Below are positions 35,776 through 46,066 of a stretch of 51,974 nucleotides of DNA, in pieces (the stretch's first letter is position 1; every line of letters begins with the position of its first letter). The translations under genes and the position numbers were made by a program. Location of the stretch: positions 1-51,974 of the forward strand of contig JAJYHR010000180.1 in the NCBI GenBank assembly GCA_021784675.1, in the 5' to 3' direction. The notes beneath the pieces were generated by a model. It did no database searches and was not told the DNA's origin. It saw only the letters and a program-made list of their open reading frames with translations. This stretch comes from Actinomycetes bacterium (GTDB lineage Bacteria; Actinomycetota; Acidimicrobiia; Acidimicrobiales; Acidimicrobiaceae).

Positions 35776-36323
35776 CGATCCACCTCCCGCCTTCCGATCA
35801 GCCGTTTAGAGAGAACCACCGCACCCACCACCGCGATCACCAGCAACGCGCCGGTGAGCTCGAAGGGGTAGACGTAGGTGGTGAACACCGATCTAGCCAA
35901 GACGCCCAGGTTCTGGCCCGAGCTCAAGCTGCCGGACTGGGAGCTGGCGCCGGTGCTCCACGCCCCGCTCGCCACGTAGAACAGCTCGACCAAGACCGCG
36001 AGCACGCCGACCCCGGCGAGCACGATCCGGTTGCGATCGGCCACAAAGGCGGGAACCTCGACCCGGTCCACCCCGAGCAGCATGATCACGAACAGGAAGA
36101 GAACGACGATGGCGCCGGCGTAGACGATCACCTGGACCGCCGCCAGAAACTCCGCGCCCTCCTCGATGAAGAGAATCGCCACTCCAAATAGCGTCATCAC
36201 CAGAAAGAGAGCCGAGTGCACCGTGTGCCTCGCCGCCAGCAACCCGACACCGCCCACGCCTACGATGGCCACCGCCACCACGAAGACGACGAGCTGCGGG
36301 ATCGAAATCGCAGCCAAGATCAC
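35772..36323 (-). CDS. nuoJ: NADH-quinone oxidoreductase subunit J
   Basis: [26 protein letters not shown]; overlaps nuoK. Confidence 0.94.
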   Translation of the reverse strand: MILAAISIPQLVVFVVAVAIVGVGGVGLLAARHTVHSALFLVMTLFGVAILFIEEGAEFLAAVQVIVYAGAIVVLFLFVIMLLGVDRVEVPAFVADRNRIVLAGVGVLAVLVELFYVASGAWSTGASSQSGSLSSGQNLGVLARSVFTTYVYPFELTGALLVIAVVGAVVLSKRLIGRREVDR

Positions 36324-37003
36324 CTGACCCTACCTCCCAGCTTTCGCGAGATCCGGTCGGCGAGGATCTGCCGCAGCGGGAACTGCTCGGTGGCCTCCTC
36401 GACCGCCAGGTCGGACTGGCCCCGCTCCGGCTCGCGAATCCCAAACCCGAGCTCTCCTGACCAGCTCGGAATTCCCTGAAAGGCCGGGTCGCCCGATGGG
36501 GCGGTCGCCCTCACCCATCCCGACGTGTACTCCTCGTCCTCGTCCCGCCAGTCCTCCCAGTCGAGCCGGCGCACCGATCCCTCCCCGTCCACCAAGAGCT
36601 CTGCCTTGGTGTAGATAGCGTCCGCCCTGTTGGTGAAGGAGAACTCGAACATCTTCGACTCCGTGATCGCCTCCGTCGGGCACGCTTCGACGCACATGTC
36701 GCAGTGGATGCAACGCAGGAAGTTGATCTCGTAAACGAAGCCGAAGCGCTCCCCGGGGGAGGTCGGGTTCGACGGATCGTTATCGGCTCCTCGCACGTAG
36801 ATGCACTTGGCCGGGCAGACCCCCGCGCACAGCTCGCAGCCGATGCACTTCTCCATGCCGTCCGGATACCGGTTGAGCACGTGGCGACCGTGAAACCGCG
36901 GCGGCTTCGGTCGCTTCTCCTCCGGGTACTGCTTGGTAACCCTGGGCTCGAAGACCTGCTTGAGGGTTACCTTGAACCCGCCCAGGCCGCTAAGAATCCC
37001 CAT
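36320..37003 (-). CDS. nuoI: NADH-quinone oxidoreductase subunit I, two 4Fe-4S clusters
   Basis: CIGCELCAGVCPAKCIYV and CIHCDMCVEACPTEAI. Confidence 0.96.
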   Translation of the reverse strand: MGILSGLGGFKVTLKQVFEPRVTKQYPEEKRPKPPRFHGRHVLNRYPDGMEKCIGCELCAGVCPAKCIYVRGADNDPSNPTSPGERFGFVYEINFLRCIHCDMCVEACPTEAITESKMFEFSFTNRADAIYTKAELLVDGEGSVRRLDWEDWRDEDEEYTSGWVRATAPSGDPAFQGIPSWSGELGFGIREPERGQSDLAVEEATEQFPLRQILADRISRKLGGRVR

Positions 37004-38180
37004 TGATCTCCTCCCCTGGCAACGCCTGGACCCTGGGTTGCCCGGCGCGTTCGTGCCCGATCGATATGGCTCTCATCAGGACCAGGGCGGCGAGGAATCC
37101 CAGTGCCACCAGCGCGAACCCGAGTGGTCGTGAGACCCGCATGGCGGCTATCACCAGAAGCCAGGCCAGCGAGACCGGGATCAATACCTTCCAACCCAGG
37201 TCCATCAGCTGGTCGTAGCGGAGGCGAGGAAGGGCCGCCCTGAACCACACATAGATCACGAAGAAGATGGCGGTCTTCGCCACGAACCACAGGATCGGCC
37301 AGAGCCAGTGGAGAAAGGTCGGGTCCGGTCCGTCCGGTCCCCCGAAGAACATGGTCACCATGATCGCACTCATGGTGATGGTGTTCATGTACTCGGCTAG
37401 GTAGAAAAGGGCGAACCGGATCGACGAGTACTCGGTGTGAAAGCCGCCCACCAGCTCCTGCTCCGCCTCGACCAGGTCGAACGGGGGCCGATTGACCTCC
37501 GCCGTGATCGCGACAATGAAGACCAGGAAGGGGATGATCCCGAGCCGGATCAGATTCCAGTGCGGGATGAACCCGAAGAAGGTCCCCAGCTGCTGCGTCA
37601 CCATGTCCCGGGTGGAGAGCGACCCGGTGATCAGCACCACCGACGCTATCGACAGGCCCATCGCCGCCTCGTACGAGATCATCTGTGCCGACGCCCGCAC
37701 CGACCCCAGCAGCGGGTACTTGGACCCCGACGACCAGCCAGCCAGCATCACGCCGTAGACCGAGATCGACGACATCGCCAGCAGCAGCAGGATCCCGATC
37801 GGCGGGTCCGCCACCTGCAGCTGGGTGTGATGCCCGAAGATGTCCACCGATCCCCCGATCGGGACCAGGGTAAAGGTGATAAATGCCGGGATGACCGACA
37901 GGTACGGAGCGAGCTTGAAGACGAACCGATCCGATCGTTCCGGGACGAGGTCCTCCTTGAAGAAGAGCTTCATCCCGTCGGCAAGGCTCTGCAGCAGCCC
38001 CCAGGGACCGGCGCGGTTGGGACCGATCCGGTTCTGCATGTCGGCGATCACCTTCCGCTCGATCCAGATCGCCAGCAGCACCGACACCAGGAGCGCCACG
38101 AAAGCCACCAGAACCTTCACCACGACGATCAGGATGACCGCCAGCGAAAGATGACCCGTTAGCAAGGGGTCGCTACCCAT
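36990..38180 (-). CDS. nuoH: NADH-quinone oxidoreductase subunit H
   Basis: WIERKVIADMQNRIGPNRAGPWGLLQSLADGMKLFFKED; start set at the internal ATG 38180. Confidence 0.95.
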   Translation of the reverse strand: MGSDPLLTGHLSLAVILIVVVKVLVAFVALLVSVLLAIWIERKVIADMQNRIGPNRAGPWGLLQSLADGMKLFFKEDLVPERSDRFVFKLAPYLSVIPAFITFTLVPIGGSVDIFGHHTQLQVADPPIGILLLLAMSSISVYGVMLAGWSSGSKYPLLGSVRASAQMISYEAAMGLSIASVVLITGSLSTRDMVTQQLGTFFGFIPHWNLIRLGIIPFLVFIVAITAEVNRPPFDLVEAEQELVGGFHTEYSSIRFALFYLAEYMNTITMSAIMVTMFFGGPDGPDPTFLHWLWPILWFVAKTAIFFVIYVWFRAALPRLRYDQLMDLGWKVLIPVSLAWLLVIAAMRVSRPLGFALVALGFLAALVLMRAISIGHERAGQPRVQALPGEEINGDS

Positions 38181-40728
38181 CAAGCCTCTCCAATCGTACT
38201 CGTGACCACCCCGCACCATCGATCAGGTGCGTCACCGCGATCGTCCGGCCTTCTACTGCCACCGCCCAATCGGGGATCGCGTCGTCGGCGTGCGCCACAG
38301 CCTGCAGCACCACCGGACCGACCACCTGCACCCGGTCTCCGTCGGACGCCCCGAGGCGCGCGAGCCTGGCCGGGGAGACCCTCACCCGGTCGCCGCGGAC
38401 AAAGCTCGCAAGCGCCGGGTTGGCTGCGAGCCGGGCGTCCGCCTCGTAGACCCGGCGCGAGAGAATCAGCCACGCCTCATCCTCTCCCGGGACGCCCAGC
38501 TCCATGGGAACCCTTTCCGAAGCCACCGCTGCCGGGACCTCCCGGCCAGAGGCTAGAACCTTGGCGCTCGGCGCCGCGCCGGTACCTACCGCGTACGGGT
38601 CGAGAACGGCTCCCGCCCTGAAGTCCGGACCCTGCCTGCTGACCGAGGAGATGCCGGGAGTGGCGACCGGATCGAGGGCGCGTGGCGCCCCTCCGGCCTC
38701 CCACCTGGCAACCGGCAAGAGCGGGCCGTCGAGAGTCGAGCTGAAGATCGACGGCTCGACACCGGCGAACGCCCCTCCCCAAGCCTTGAGCTCGGCCCAG
38801 ATATCGCCTGCCGTGAGGATCGACATGTCGTCACCAAGGTCGCCGGCGATCAGCGACGCCGCGACCCATCCGGGCTTGGAAAGTCCAGCCGGCTCCAGCT
38901 GCTCGCCGAGCCGGAGCATCCGTCCCTCGCCGTTGACCACCGACCCCCTGGCCTCTCCCCAGGTGGCAAGGGGCAGCGTTACCGCGGCTGCCCGGGTGGT
39001 CGCCGACTCGTAGGACGCCAGGCTAACCAGCGCGCACCGCTCACCGAGGGCTTCGATCGCCTCCGGAGTGAGCCCCACCTCTTCAAGATCGCAGTCCAGG
39101 AGGAGCAGGACGCCGACCTCGCCCGCCGCCGCGGCGCGAAGAATGCCGGCGTAGTTGGCCCGGCCAGAGTCCGCCGGCGACCTCCAGGTGCTCGGTACCG
39201 CGCCGCGAGCCGCGCCCGGCAGCACGCCGGGAGCCAGACCCGCCAGGAAGGCGCCGTGGACGTTGGACGCGCCGAGAGCGCTCAAGATCCTCGCCCCGGG
39301 TACGGCGGCTACCAGGTCGCGAAGGATGCCGCCGGTGATCGCCGGATCCATGGCCCGGTTTCTCCCACCCACCAGGATCACCACGTCGCCATCGCCATCG
39401 GGAAGGCTCGCCGCAACAGCTTCTGCCAGCCCGCCGACGCCCTCCGGCGACAGCTGGATGGAGGTTGCCGCCATCGGCGAGAGCGAGGTTGCCGTCGAGT
39501 TGACCTCGATCAGGTGGAGCCCGTTGCCCACCGCCTCGCGCAGCCGGAGGTGGAGAACTGGGACCTCCTCCTTGGGCTCAACGTTGAGGGCGATCAAGGC
39601 GCGAGCGGCTAGCGCCTGGTCGATAGAGGCAGCACGCTCGAACCAGGTGGAGGCGACTTCGCCCTGGCCAAGAACCCCGTCGACCAGCGGCGTTCCCACC
39701 ACGTCGAGCGCGAGCTTCGCCCAGGCGTAGCTGTCCTCGAGGTTTAGCCTTCCGGAACCGATCACCGCTACCGAAGCGTTCCCACCGCTCGCTCTGGCCT
39801 GCTTGACCAACCTGGCGACGGTCGCAGCGGCGCTGGCCCAGGAGACCTCGCCCCGAATCCCGTTCGCCTTTGCCGTTGGCACGAGCACGCGCGCGTCCCG
39901 GTTGTTCACCTCGGCGATCCCGAAACGCCCGCGGTCACAGAGCCAGCTGTGATTCACCGCGTCCGAATCGATCCCCAGCATCCGGGTGAGCTCGTTCTGG
40001 CTCGCCTGGACCGACACCTGGCACCCCATCGAGCACCAGCCACAGGTCGACGCGGCCTGGGTCAGGTCCCAGGGCCTCGCCTTGAAGCGGTACGGGGTAG
40101 CGGTCAGCGCCCCGACCGGGCAGATCTGGGTCACGTTTCCCGAGAAGTAGGAGTCGAACTCCACGCTGGAGAAGGTGGAGATCCGGATCGCGTTGCCCCT
40201 CCCCCTGAAGTCGATGAGCGCCTCGCCGGCAACCTCGTCAGCAAAGCGGGTGCACCGGTCGCACTGGATGCAGCGCTCGCGATCGAGATTGATAAGGCGC
40301 GAGATCGGGATCGGCTTGGCGTAGTGCCGCTTCTCCTCCACGTAGCGGGTCTCCCCGGCTCCATGGGCAAACGCCTGGTCCTGGAGCGGGCACTCGCCCC
40401 CCTTGTCGCAGACCGGGCAGTCGAGAGGGTGGTTGGCCAGCAGGAACTCGATCACCCCGCTCTGAGCCTTCTTCACCTTCTCCGAGGTCGTCACCACCTC
40501 CATCCCCTCGGCCACCGCCAGGTAGCAGGAGGGCTGGATGGAGAATCCCCGCGGCCCCGACACCTCGACCAGGCACATCCGGCAGACGCCGACCGCCTTC
40601 ATCCTCGAGTGATAGCAGAAGCGGGGGATGTGAACGCCGATCTGGTCGAGGGCCTCGATTATCGGAGTTCCCTTGGGTACTTGAACCACCTGGCCGTCGA
40701 GGGTGACCGACACCATCTCGTCAGGCAT
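38173..40728 (-). CDS. nuoG: NADH-quinone oxidoreductase subunit G
   Basis: N-terminal 2Fe-2S/His-Cys3/4Fe-4S region; CGWCSMGC-x27-C (N7 cluster pattern). Confidence 0.94.
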   Translation of the reverse strand: MPDEMVSVTLDGQVVQVPKGTPIIEALDQIGVHIPRFCYHSRMKAVGVCRMCLVEVSGPRGFSIQPSCYLAVAEGMEVVTTSEKVKKAQSGVIEFLLANHPLDCPVCDKGGECPLQDQAFAHGAGETRYVEEKRHYAKPIPISRLINLDRERCIQCDRCTRFADEVAGEALIDFRGRGNAIRISTFSSVEFDSYFSGNVTQICPVGALTATPYRFKARPWDLTQAASTCGWCSMGCQVSVQASQNELTRMLGIDSDAVNHSWLCDRGRFGIAEVNNRDARVLVPTAKANGIRGEVSWASAAATVARLVKQARASGGNASVAVIGSGRLNLEDSYAWAKLALDVVGTPLVDGVLGQGEVASTWFERAASIDQALAARALIALNVEPKEEVPVLHLRLREAVGNGLHLIEVNSTATSLSPMAATSIQLSPEGVGGLAEAVAASLPDGDGDVVILVGGRNRAMDPAITGGILRDLVAAVPGARILSALGASNVHGAFLAGLAPGVLPGAARGAVPSTWRSPADSGRANYAGILRAAAAGEVGVLLLLDCDLEEVGLTPEAIEALGERCALVSLASYESATTRAAAVTLPLATWGEARGSVVNGEGRMLRLGEQLEPAGLSKPGWVAASLIAGDLGDDMSILTAGDIWAELKAWGGAFAGVEPSIFSSTLDGPLLPVARWEAGGAPRALDPVATPGISSVSRQGPDFRAGAVLDPYAVGTGAAPSAKVLASGREVPAAVASERVPMELGVPGEDEAWLILSRRVYEADARLAANPALASFVRGDRVRVSPARLARLGASDGDRVQVVGPVVLQAVAHADDAIPDWAVAVEGRTIAVTHLIDGAGWSRVRLERLDG

Positions 40729-42010
40729 GCGGGCACCGCCCTTCCTTTATATGAAGCAAGAAATCGTCACGGAAACGGGATATCGCCGCGCTGATCGCCG
40801 GGGGAATCGATGGGCCGAGCACGCAGATCGTGGTCTGGGCCGGGGGCCAGACCACCCCGGGCGAGATGTTGTCGCAGAGGTCGAGGAGCAGATCGAGATC
40901 CTCCTCCCGGCCGTTCCCGCGCTCGATCCTCTCCATGATCCGGTCGATCCAAGTCCCGCCCTCGCGGCACGGGGTGCACTGGCCGCACGACTCCCGGGCA
41001 AAGAAGCGGGCAATCCTCCAAGCCGACCTCACCGGGCAGGAGGAGTCGTCCATGACGATCACCGAGCCCGACCCGAGCATCGACCCGGCCTTTGCAACCT
41101 CATCCTGCCCGAGTGGCAGGTCGAGATGCTCCGGGAAAAACCATGGAGAGGAGGCGCCGCCCGGGATGAAGGCCGTCAAGCTCCGCGAGGGGGCCAGACC
41201 CTGTCCGAACTCCTCGCCAAAGATCAGATCCCGGAAGGTGATCTTCGTCATCTCTACCTCGTAGACGCCGGGCCGGTTGACCTGGCCGGAGAGGGCGAAG
41301 AGCCGGGTTCCGGTCGAGCGGCCGGAGCCAAGGCTCTTGAAGGCCTCGCCCCCGTTCTCGACGATCCAGGGAAGGTTCGACACCGTCTCCACATTGTTGA
41401 CGATGGTCGGATCGCCGTAGAGGCCGATGACCGCCGGGAAGTAGGGGGGCTTGATCCGGGGAAAGCCCCGATTCCCCTCCAGCGACTCGAGAAGAGCGGT
41501 CTCCTCGCCGCAGATATAGGCTCCGGCTCCGGGTTGCAGAACGATGTCAACCGAGAAGCCCGAACCGAAGATATCCCGCCCCAGAGCGCCGATCCGGTAG
41601 GCGTCGTTGATCGCCTCCTGGACGCGCTCTAGGCCGAGCGCAAACTCGCCTCGGAGGTAGATCACCGCCAGCGACGCCCCGATAGCGTACGCGGCAATGG
41701 TCGCCCCCTCCACCAACTGGTGGGGATCCCGCTCCACCAGCAGGTGGTCCTTGAAGGTGGCTGGCTCGCTCTCGTCGCCGTTGACCACCAGGTACCGCCG
41801 CTTGGCCTTCCGGAGCATCCCCCACTTGCGGCCAGCCTCGAAGCCGGCGCCGCCACGACCCAGCAGGTTGGCGGTAAGAACCTCCGCCGCCACCGCCTCC
41901 GGGGTCATCTCCAGCAGCGCCTTCCTTAATGCGTTGTTCCCGCCTGTTGCCAGGAACCGCTCCAGGGTATGCGAATCGGCGTGCTCGAGCCTTGCGCCTA
42001 CAATCCTCAC
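40721..42010 (-). CDS. nuoF: NADH-quinone oxidoreductase subunit F (NADH/FMN binding)
   Basis: LLGRGGAGFEAGRKWGM; GAGAYICGEETALLESLEGNRGFPR; ESCGQCTPCREG. Confidence 0.96.
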   Translation of the reverse strand: MRIVGARLEHADSHTLERFLATGGNNALRKALLEMTPEAVAAEVLTANLLGRGGAGFEAGRKWGMLRKAKRRYLVVNGDESEPATFKDHLLVERDPHQLVEGATIAAYAIGASLAVIYLRGEFALGLERVQEAINDAYRIGALGRDIFGSGFSVDIVLQPGAGAYICGEETALLESLEGNRGFPRIKPPYFPAVIGLYGDPTIVNNVETVSNLPWIVENGGEAFKSLGSGRSTGTRLFALSGQVNRPGVYEVEMTKITFRDLIFGEEFGQGLAPSRSLTAFIPGGASSPWFFPEHLDLPLGQDEVAKAGSMLGSGSVIVMDDSSCPVRSAWRIARFFARESCGQCTPCREGGTWIDRIMERIERGNGREEDLDLLLDLCDNISPGVVWPPAQTTICVLGPSIPPAISAAISRFRDDFLLHIKEGRCPHA

Positions 42011-42012
42011 GC

Positions 42013-42633
42013 CTATACCTCCCGGGAAGCGGCTCTCGCCTCCCGCTCCCCATCCTGCCGAGCCCGCTCGGCGTCTATCTCCTCCACCGGGATGAGAGGA
42101 GGGGCGTCGCGCAGAACCCTTCCCAGGGTGCCGTGCTTGGGGATCTGCCCGTCAAGCTCTCCCGACCTGAGCTGGCCCACCAATTCGGCGAAGCCCTCGC
42201 TGTCCACAGGTCCGAAGTAACGGTAGTTGATCTGGACGGCCGGCGCCTTGTCGCAGTGGGCCACGCACTCCACCTCCTCAAGGGTGAACATCCCGTCTGG
42301 GGTGGTCTCGCCGGGCGGGACGCCGAGAGTGCTGGAGGCCGCCTCCAGCAGCCCGTAACCCCCGCGGAGCATGCAGGAGATGTTGGTGCAGACCCCGATG
42401 ACGTACTCCCCAACCGGCTCGAACTTGAACATGTCGTAGAAGGAGGCGGTACCCTGTACCTCCGCGCCGGTAGCGCCCACCAGCTCCGCGATGTGGGCTA
42501 TCGCCTCCTCGGTCACGTAACCGTCCTGCTCCTGGGCGAGATGACAAAGGGGAATGATGGCCGACCGTGGATCTGGATAGAGGCCGGCGACCTTCTCCGC
42601 CCGCACCAGCAGTTCACCTTCAAAGCGCCCCAT
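42013..42633 (-). CDS. nuoE: NADH-quinone oxidoreductase subunit E
   Basis: VCTNISCMLRGG...VECVAHCDKAPAVQINYRYFG 2Fe-2S thioredoxin-like. Confidence 0.94.
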   Translation of the reverse strand: MGRFEGELLVRAEKVAGLYPDPRSAIIPLCHLAQEQDGYVTEEAIAHIAELVGATGAEVQGTASFYDMFKFEPVGEYVIGVCTNISCMLRGGYGLLEAASSTLGVPPGETTPDGMFTLEEVECVAHCDKAPAVQINYRYFGPVDSEGFAELVGQLRSGELDGQIPKHGTLGRVLRDAPPLIPVEEIDAERARQDGEREARAASREV

Positions 42634-43989
42634 CTACCGATCCACCTCTCCCATAACCGGATCAACCGACGAGATAATCGCCACGCCGTCCGCCAGCAGC
42701 CCCCCGTGGAGCATCACCGGCAGCGACTGGAGGTTCACGAACGAAGGACCCCTGATGTGCATCCGGTAGGGCTTCGCACTACCGTCTGAGACCATGTAGC
42801 AGCCCAGCTCCCCCCGGGGCGACTCGATCGCCTGGTAGGTCTCCCCCGGTGGGACCCGGATTCCCTCGGTAAAGAGTTTGAAGTGGTGGATCAGAGCCTC
42901 CATCGACTCGTCCACCCGGGCCCGGGGTGGGGGGGTCACCTTCGGGTCGAGAGCCCGGTACGGACCGCTGGGCATGCGCTCAAGCACCTGCCGGACGATG
43001 CGGATCGACTGGAGGATCTCGTGAATCCTCACCGAGTACCGGTCGTAGGTGTCACCAACGGTTCCGACGACGACGTCGAAGTCCACCTTGTCGTAGAAGA
43101 GGTAGGGCATCTCCCTCCGGAGATCCCAAGGAACTCCGGTCGAGCGCAGGATGGGCCCGGTCGCCGACAGCGCGATCGCCTCCTCCGGCCGGATTATCCC
43201 GACCCCGAAGACGCGCTCATGGAAGATCGGCTGCCCGGTGAGGAGCTCGTTGTAGTCTTTGATCCGCGCCTCGATGGTGTCGGCGATCGCCATTACGTCG
43301 TCCTCCCAACCATCCGGCAGGTCAGCGGCTACCCCGCCGGGGCGGATGTAGTTGTGGTTCATCCGCAGGCCGGATGCCTTCTCGAAGAAGGAGATCACCA
43401 TCTCGCGCTCACGGAAGCCAAAGATCATCATCGAGCTCGAACCGAGGTCCATCCCGTTGGTGGCGAGCCACATCACGTGCGAGGAGATCCGGTTGAGCTC
43501 GGACAGCAGCATGCGGATCCAGGTGGCCCTCTCCGGGATCTCGATTCCAAGCAGCGCCTCGACGGCGAGCGCGAAGACCAGCTCGTTGTTGAGCGGCGAG
43601 AGGTAGTCCATGCGGGTCACATTGGTGGCCCCCTGGAGGTAGGTCAAGTTCTCTGCGGTCTTCTCCATCCCGGTGTGGAGATAGCCGATCACCGGCTTTG
43701 ACCGCAGGACCGTCTCGCCCTCGATCTCCAGCATGATCCGGAGGACGCCGTGGGTCGAGGGGTGCTGCGGCCCCATGTTGATGATCATCCGGCCGTCGTC
43801 GGTGAAGGTCTCGACCTCGGACTCGGACTCCGGAATCCGCAGGGCCGCGCCGGTCTCGCGGTCGAGCTCGGCAGCTGCGGTAGCCGACCTCGACACCAGC
43901 TCCTGGAGCCCCTCCGAGGTATCCCTCGAAAGTAAAGCCCCTGGCTCCTCATCCTGCGGTCTGGCGACGGTGAAGACTGATGCCGTCAT
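42634..43989 (-). CDS. nuoD: NADH-quinone oxidoreductase subunit D
   Basis: MIINMGPQHPSTHGVLRIMLEIEGE; start set at [15 protein letters not shown] (43989), four-base overlap with nuoC. Confidence 0.95.
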   Translation of the reverse strand: MTASVFTVARPQDEEPGALLSRDTSEGLQELVSRSATAAAELDRETGAALRIPESESEVETFTDDGRMIINMGPQHPSTHGVLRIMLEIEGETVLRSKPVIGYLHTGMEKTAENLTYLQGATNVTRMDYLSPLNNELVFALAVEALLGIEIPERATWIRMLLSELNRISSHVMWLATNGMDLGSSSMMIFGFREREMVISFFEKASGLRMNHNYIRPGGVAADLPDGWEDDVMAIADTIEARIKDYNELLTGQPIFHERVFGVGIIRPEEAIALSATGPILRSTGVPWDLRREMPYLFYDKVDFDVVVGTVGDTYDRYSVRIHEILQSIRIVRQVLERMPSGPYRALDPKVTPPPRARVDESMEALIHHFKLFTEGIRVPPGETYQAIESPRGELGCYMVSDGSAKPYRMHIRGPSFVNLQSLPVMLHGGLLADGVAIISSVDPVMGEVDR

Positions 43990-44423
43990 CGGTGCCTCCT
44001 CACCTCCTTGAACTGCACCGGCACGCGGCCGAGGCCGTAGTCCTTCCTGAGTGGGTGCCCCTCCCAGTCCTCGGGGAGGAGGATGCGGGTGAGGTCCGGG
44101 TGACCCTCGAAGCCGATACCGAGGAGGTCGTACACCTCCCGCTCCATCGCCTCCGCCCCTGGATAGAGGTCGACGAGGCTCGGAACCCACGGCGACTCCG
44201 CCGGAACCTGCGTGCGCACCCGCAACAGCGAGGGTTGATCGAACCGGCGGATGTTCACCACCACTTCGAAGCGCTCCGGCCGCACCTCGGCTGGAAGGCC
44301 CGGGTGCCCTGCCTCCAGGTAGTCGACTGCGGTCAGATCGGCGAGGAACGTGTACCCCTCCTCCCGGCGCTCCGCGAAATAGCTGGTGTACTCCTCAAGA
44401 GAGACGAAGGCGACCTCGCTCAC
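43986..44423 (-). CDS. nuoC: NADH-quinone oxidoreductase subunit C
   Basis: [46 protein letters not shown]. Confidence 0.95.
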   Translation of the reverse strand: MSEVAFVSLEEYTSYFAERREEGYTFLADLTAVDYLEAGHPGLPAEVRPERFEVVVNIRRFDQPSLLRVRTQVPAESPWVPSLVDLYPGAEAMEREVYDLLGIGFEGHPDLTRILLPEDWEGHPLRKDYGLGRVPVQFKEVRRHR

Positions 44424-44965
44424 TCCACACCACCGACCATCCGCGAGACGGCGGGCTGGCCGATCTGGCGATAGCCTTTGTCGGGCTCCCGGCGGCGGCG
44501 GAGGATCTCACCGGTCCGGATCTGCTCGTGAAGGGTAAGGATGGCGTGCATGAGCGTCTCCGGGCCGGGAGGGCAGCCTGGTGCGTAGACGTCAACGGGA
44601 ACGATCTGATCGACACCCTGGACGATGGCGTAGTTGTTGAACATCCCTCCGGTGGATGCGCAAACGCCCATGGAGATCACCCACTTCGGCTCCATCATCT
44701 GGTCGTACACCTGGCGCAGCACCGGCGCCATCTTCTGGGAGACCCGGCCAGCCACGATCATCAGATCGGCCTGCCTGGGGGACGCGCGGAAGACCTCCAT
44801 GCCGAAACGGGCAAGGTCGAAGTCGGCGGCGCCACTCGACATCATCTCGATGGCGCAGCAGGCAAGGCCAAACGTCGCTGGCCAGAGACTTGCCTGGCGG
44901 GCCCATTGCACCAATTTTTCGATGTTGCCGGTAAGGAAGTTGTAACTCAAATCCTCTAACGGCAC
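44420..44965 (-). CDS. nuoB: NADH-quinone oxidoreductase subunit B (N2 cluster)
   Basis: [53 protein letters not shown]. Confidence 0.96.
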   Translation of the reverse strand: MPLEDLSYNFLTGNIEKLVQWARQASLWPATFGLACCAIEMMSSGAADFDLARFGMEVFRASPRQADLMIVAGRVSQKMAPVLRQVYDQMMEPKWVISMGVCASTGGMFNNYAIVQGVDQIVPVDVYAPGCPPGPETLMHAILTLHEQIRTGEILRRRREPDKGYRQIGQPAVSRMVGGVE

Positions 44966-45393
44966 TATTCCCCCTTCACCCCGGCACGAACCTTAGAAGC
45001 CAGCCTCTCCTCCACTACCCGGTATGGCTGCTTCCCCGCTGGACCCCAGCTGAGAGCGCCGTTAGCGACAAGGTACGCGAAAGCGATGAAGACCACGACG
45101 GCAAAGCCAGCGACCTCGACAACTCCAAAGGTGCCCAGCTCCCCCGCCGCGGCAGCGAACGGGTAGAGGAAAATGATCTCGATGTCGAAAATGATGAAGA
45201 TCATCGCCACCAAGAAGAAGCGGACCGGGAAGCGCTCTGGCGGTTCCGAGCGGGGAACGATCCCGCACTCGTAGGGTGCAAGCTTGGCCTGGTTTGGCCG
45301 CTTGGGAGCGAGCAGTCCCGACCCGATGAAGGAGCCAGCCGCAAATACTCCCCCAAGGGCCAGCATGATCACGATTGGCAGATACTGCGCCAT
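44965..45393 (-). CDS. nuoA: NADH-quinone oxidoreductase subunit A
   Basis: [39 protein letters not shown]; start set at [11 protein letters not shown]. Confidence 0.95.
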   Translation of the reverse strand: MAQYLPIVIMLALGGVFAAGSFIGSGLLAPKRPNQAKLAPYECGIVPRSEPPERFPVRFFLVAMIFIIFDIEIIFLYPFAAAAGELGTFGVVEVAGFAVVVFIAFAYLVANGALSWGPAGKQPYRVVEERLASKVRAGVKGE

Positions 45394-45595
45394 CCCACCT
45401 CTCAATTCAACGCCTAACCCCAACTGGGGCATACAGGTTCCCGTTCCGCGAGTCGCGGCGTGGCAAGACCTTTACCTAATCTTTATACGTTATCTGCGTT
45501 GGTGCAAATTCAACCCGTGGCCTCCCCCCAAGGCGTTGACCAGTTCCCAATCTAACTAGACCTGGCTGCGGCTAGCCTACCCGAATGGGGGATAA

Positions 45596-46066
45596 TTGGG
45601 GAAAGGGCTCCCGATCTCAGCTTGGCAGGCCCTTTAGGTGCCGGACGGATCCCCGGTGGCGGGCAGGGGCCACCAGCGCCCCTACGGCGACCTTCCGGGC
45701 TGGTTCCCCGATAACCGCGCGTGGCTGGACAACCTCGACCGGGGGCGCCGAGGTCGGCGAGGCGCTCGTGGCGGTCGCTTTGATATCTTCTCCGCCCTTC
45801 CGGAGGGGGCTTGCGCTCCCCATCCGGTCAAGCGTGAGAAGAGAACCTCCGGCCGATGCCGGCTGCAGGTGGAGTGATCCACCTCAGATGGACCACCTCG
45901 GCTGGTTCGCCTTCCGCTCCAACCAGCGCCGCTCCCGGACAGTCGAATCCGCTGCGATAGCCTTGCCGGTCCCTCACCGGCCCCGGCCAAAAGCCGGCTG
46001 ACCAGCCGCTCCTCTCCAGGATCTAGCTCGCCACCGCACTGAGGTGAAGAGCCCTTATTTGGGGAA
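45596..46066. repeat. MITE-like segment: 8-bp direct repeats (TTGGGGAA) flanking imperfect terminal inverted repeats
   Basis: TTGGGGAA at 45596-45603 and 46059-46066; left end AAGGGCTCCCGATCTCAG (45603-45620) vs reverse complement of right end AAGGGCTCTTCACCTCAG (46039-46056), 13-14 of 18 matching by eye. Confidence 0.4.

Noticed and set aside
45585-46001. 138-aa plus-strand ORF in the nuoA/reductase gap
   Set aside because: Low-complexity Arg/Ser/Pro translation; no SD or domain. The alternative 79-aa frame is mentioned only as a possible relic.
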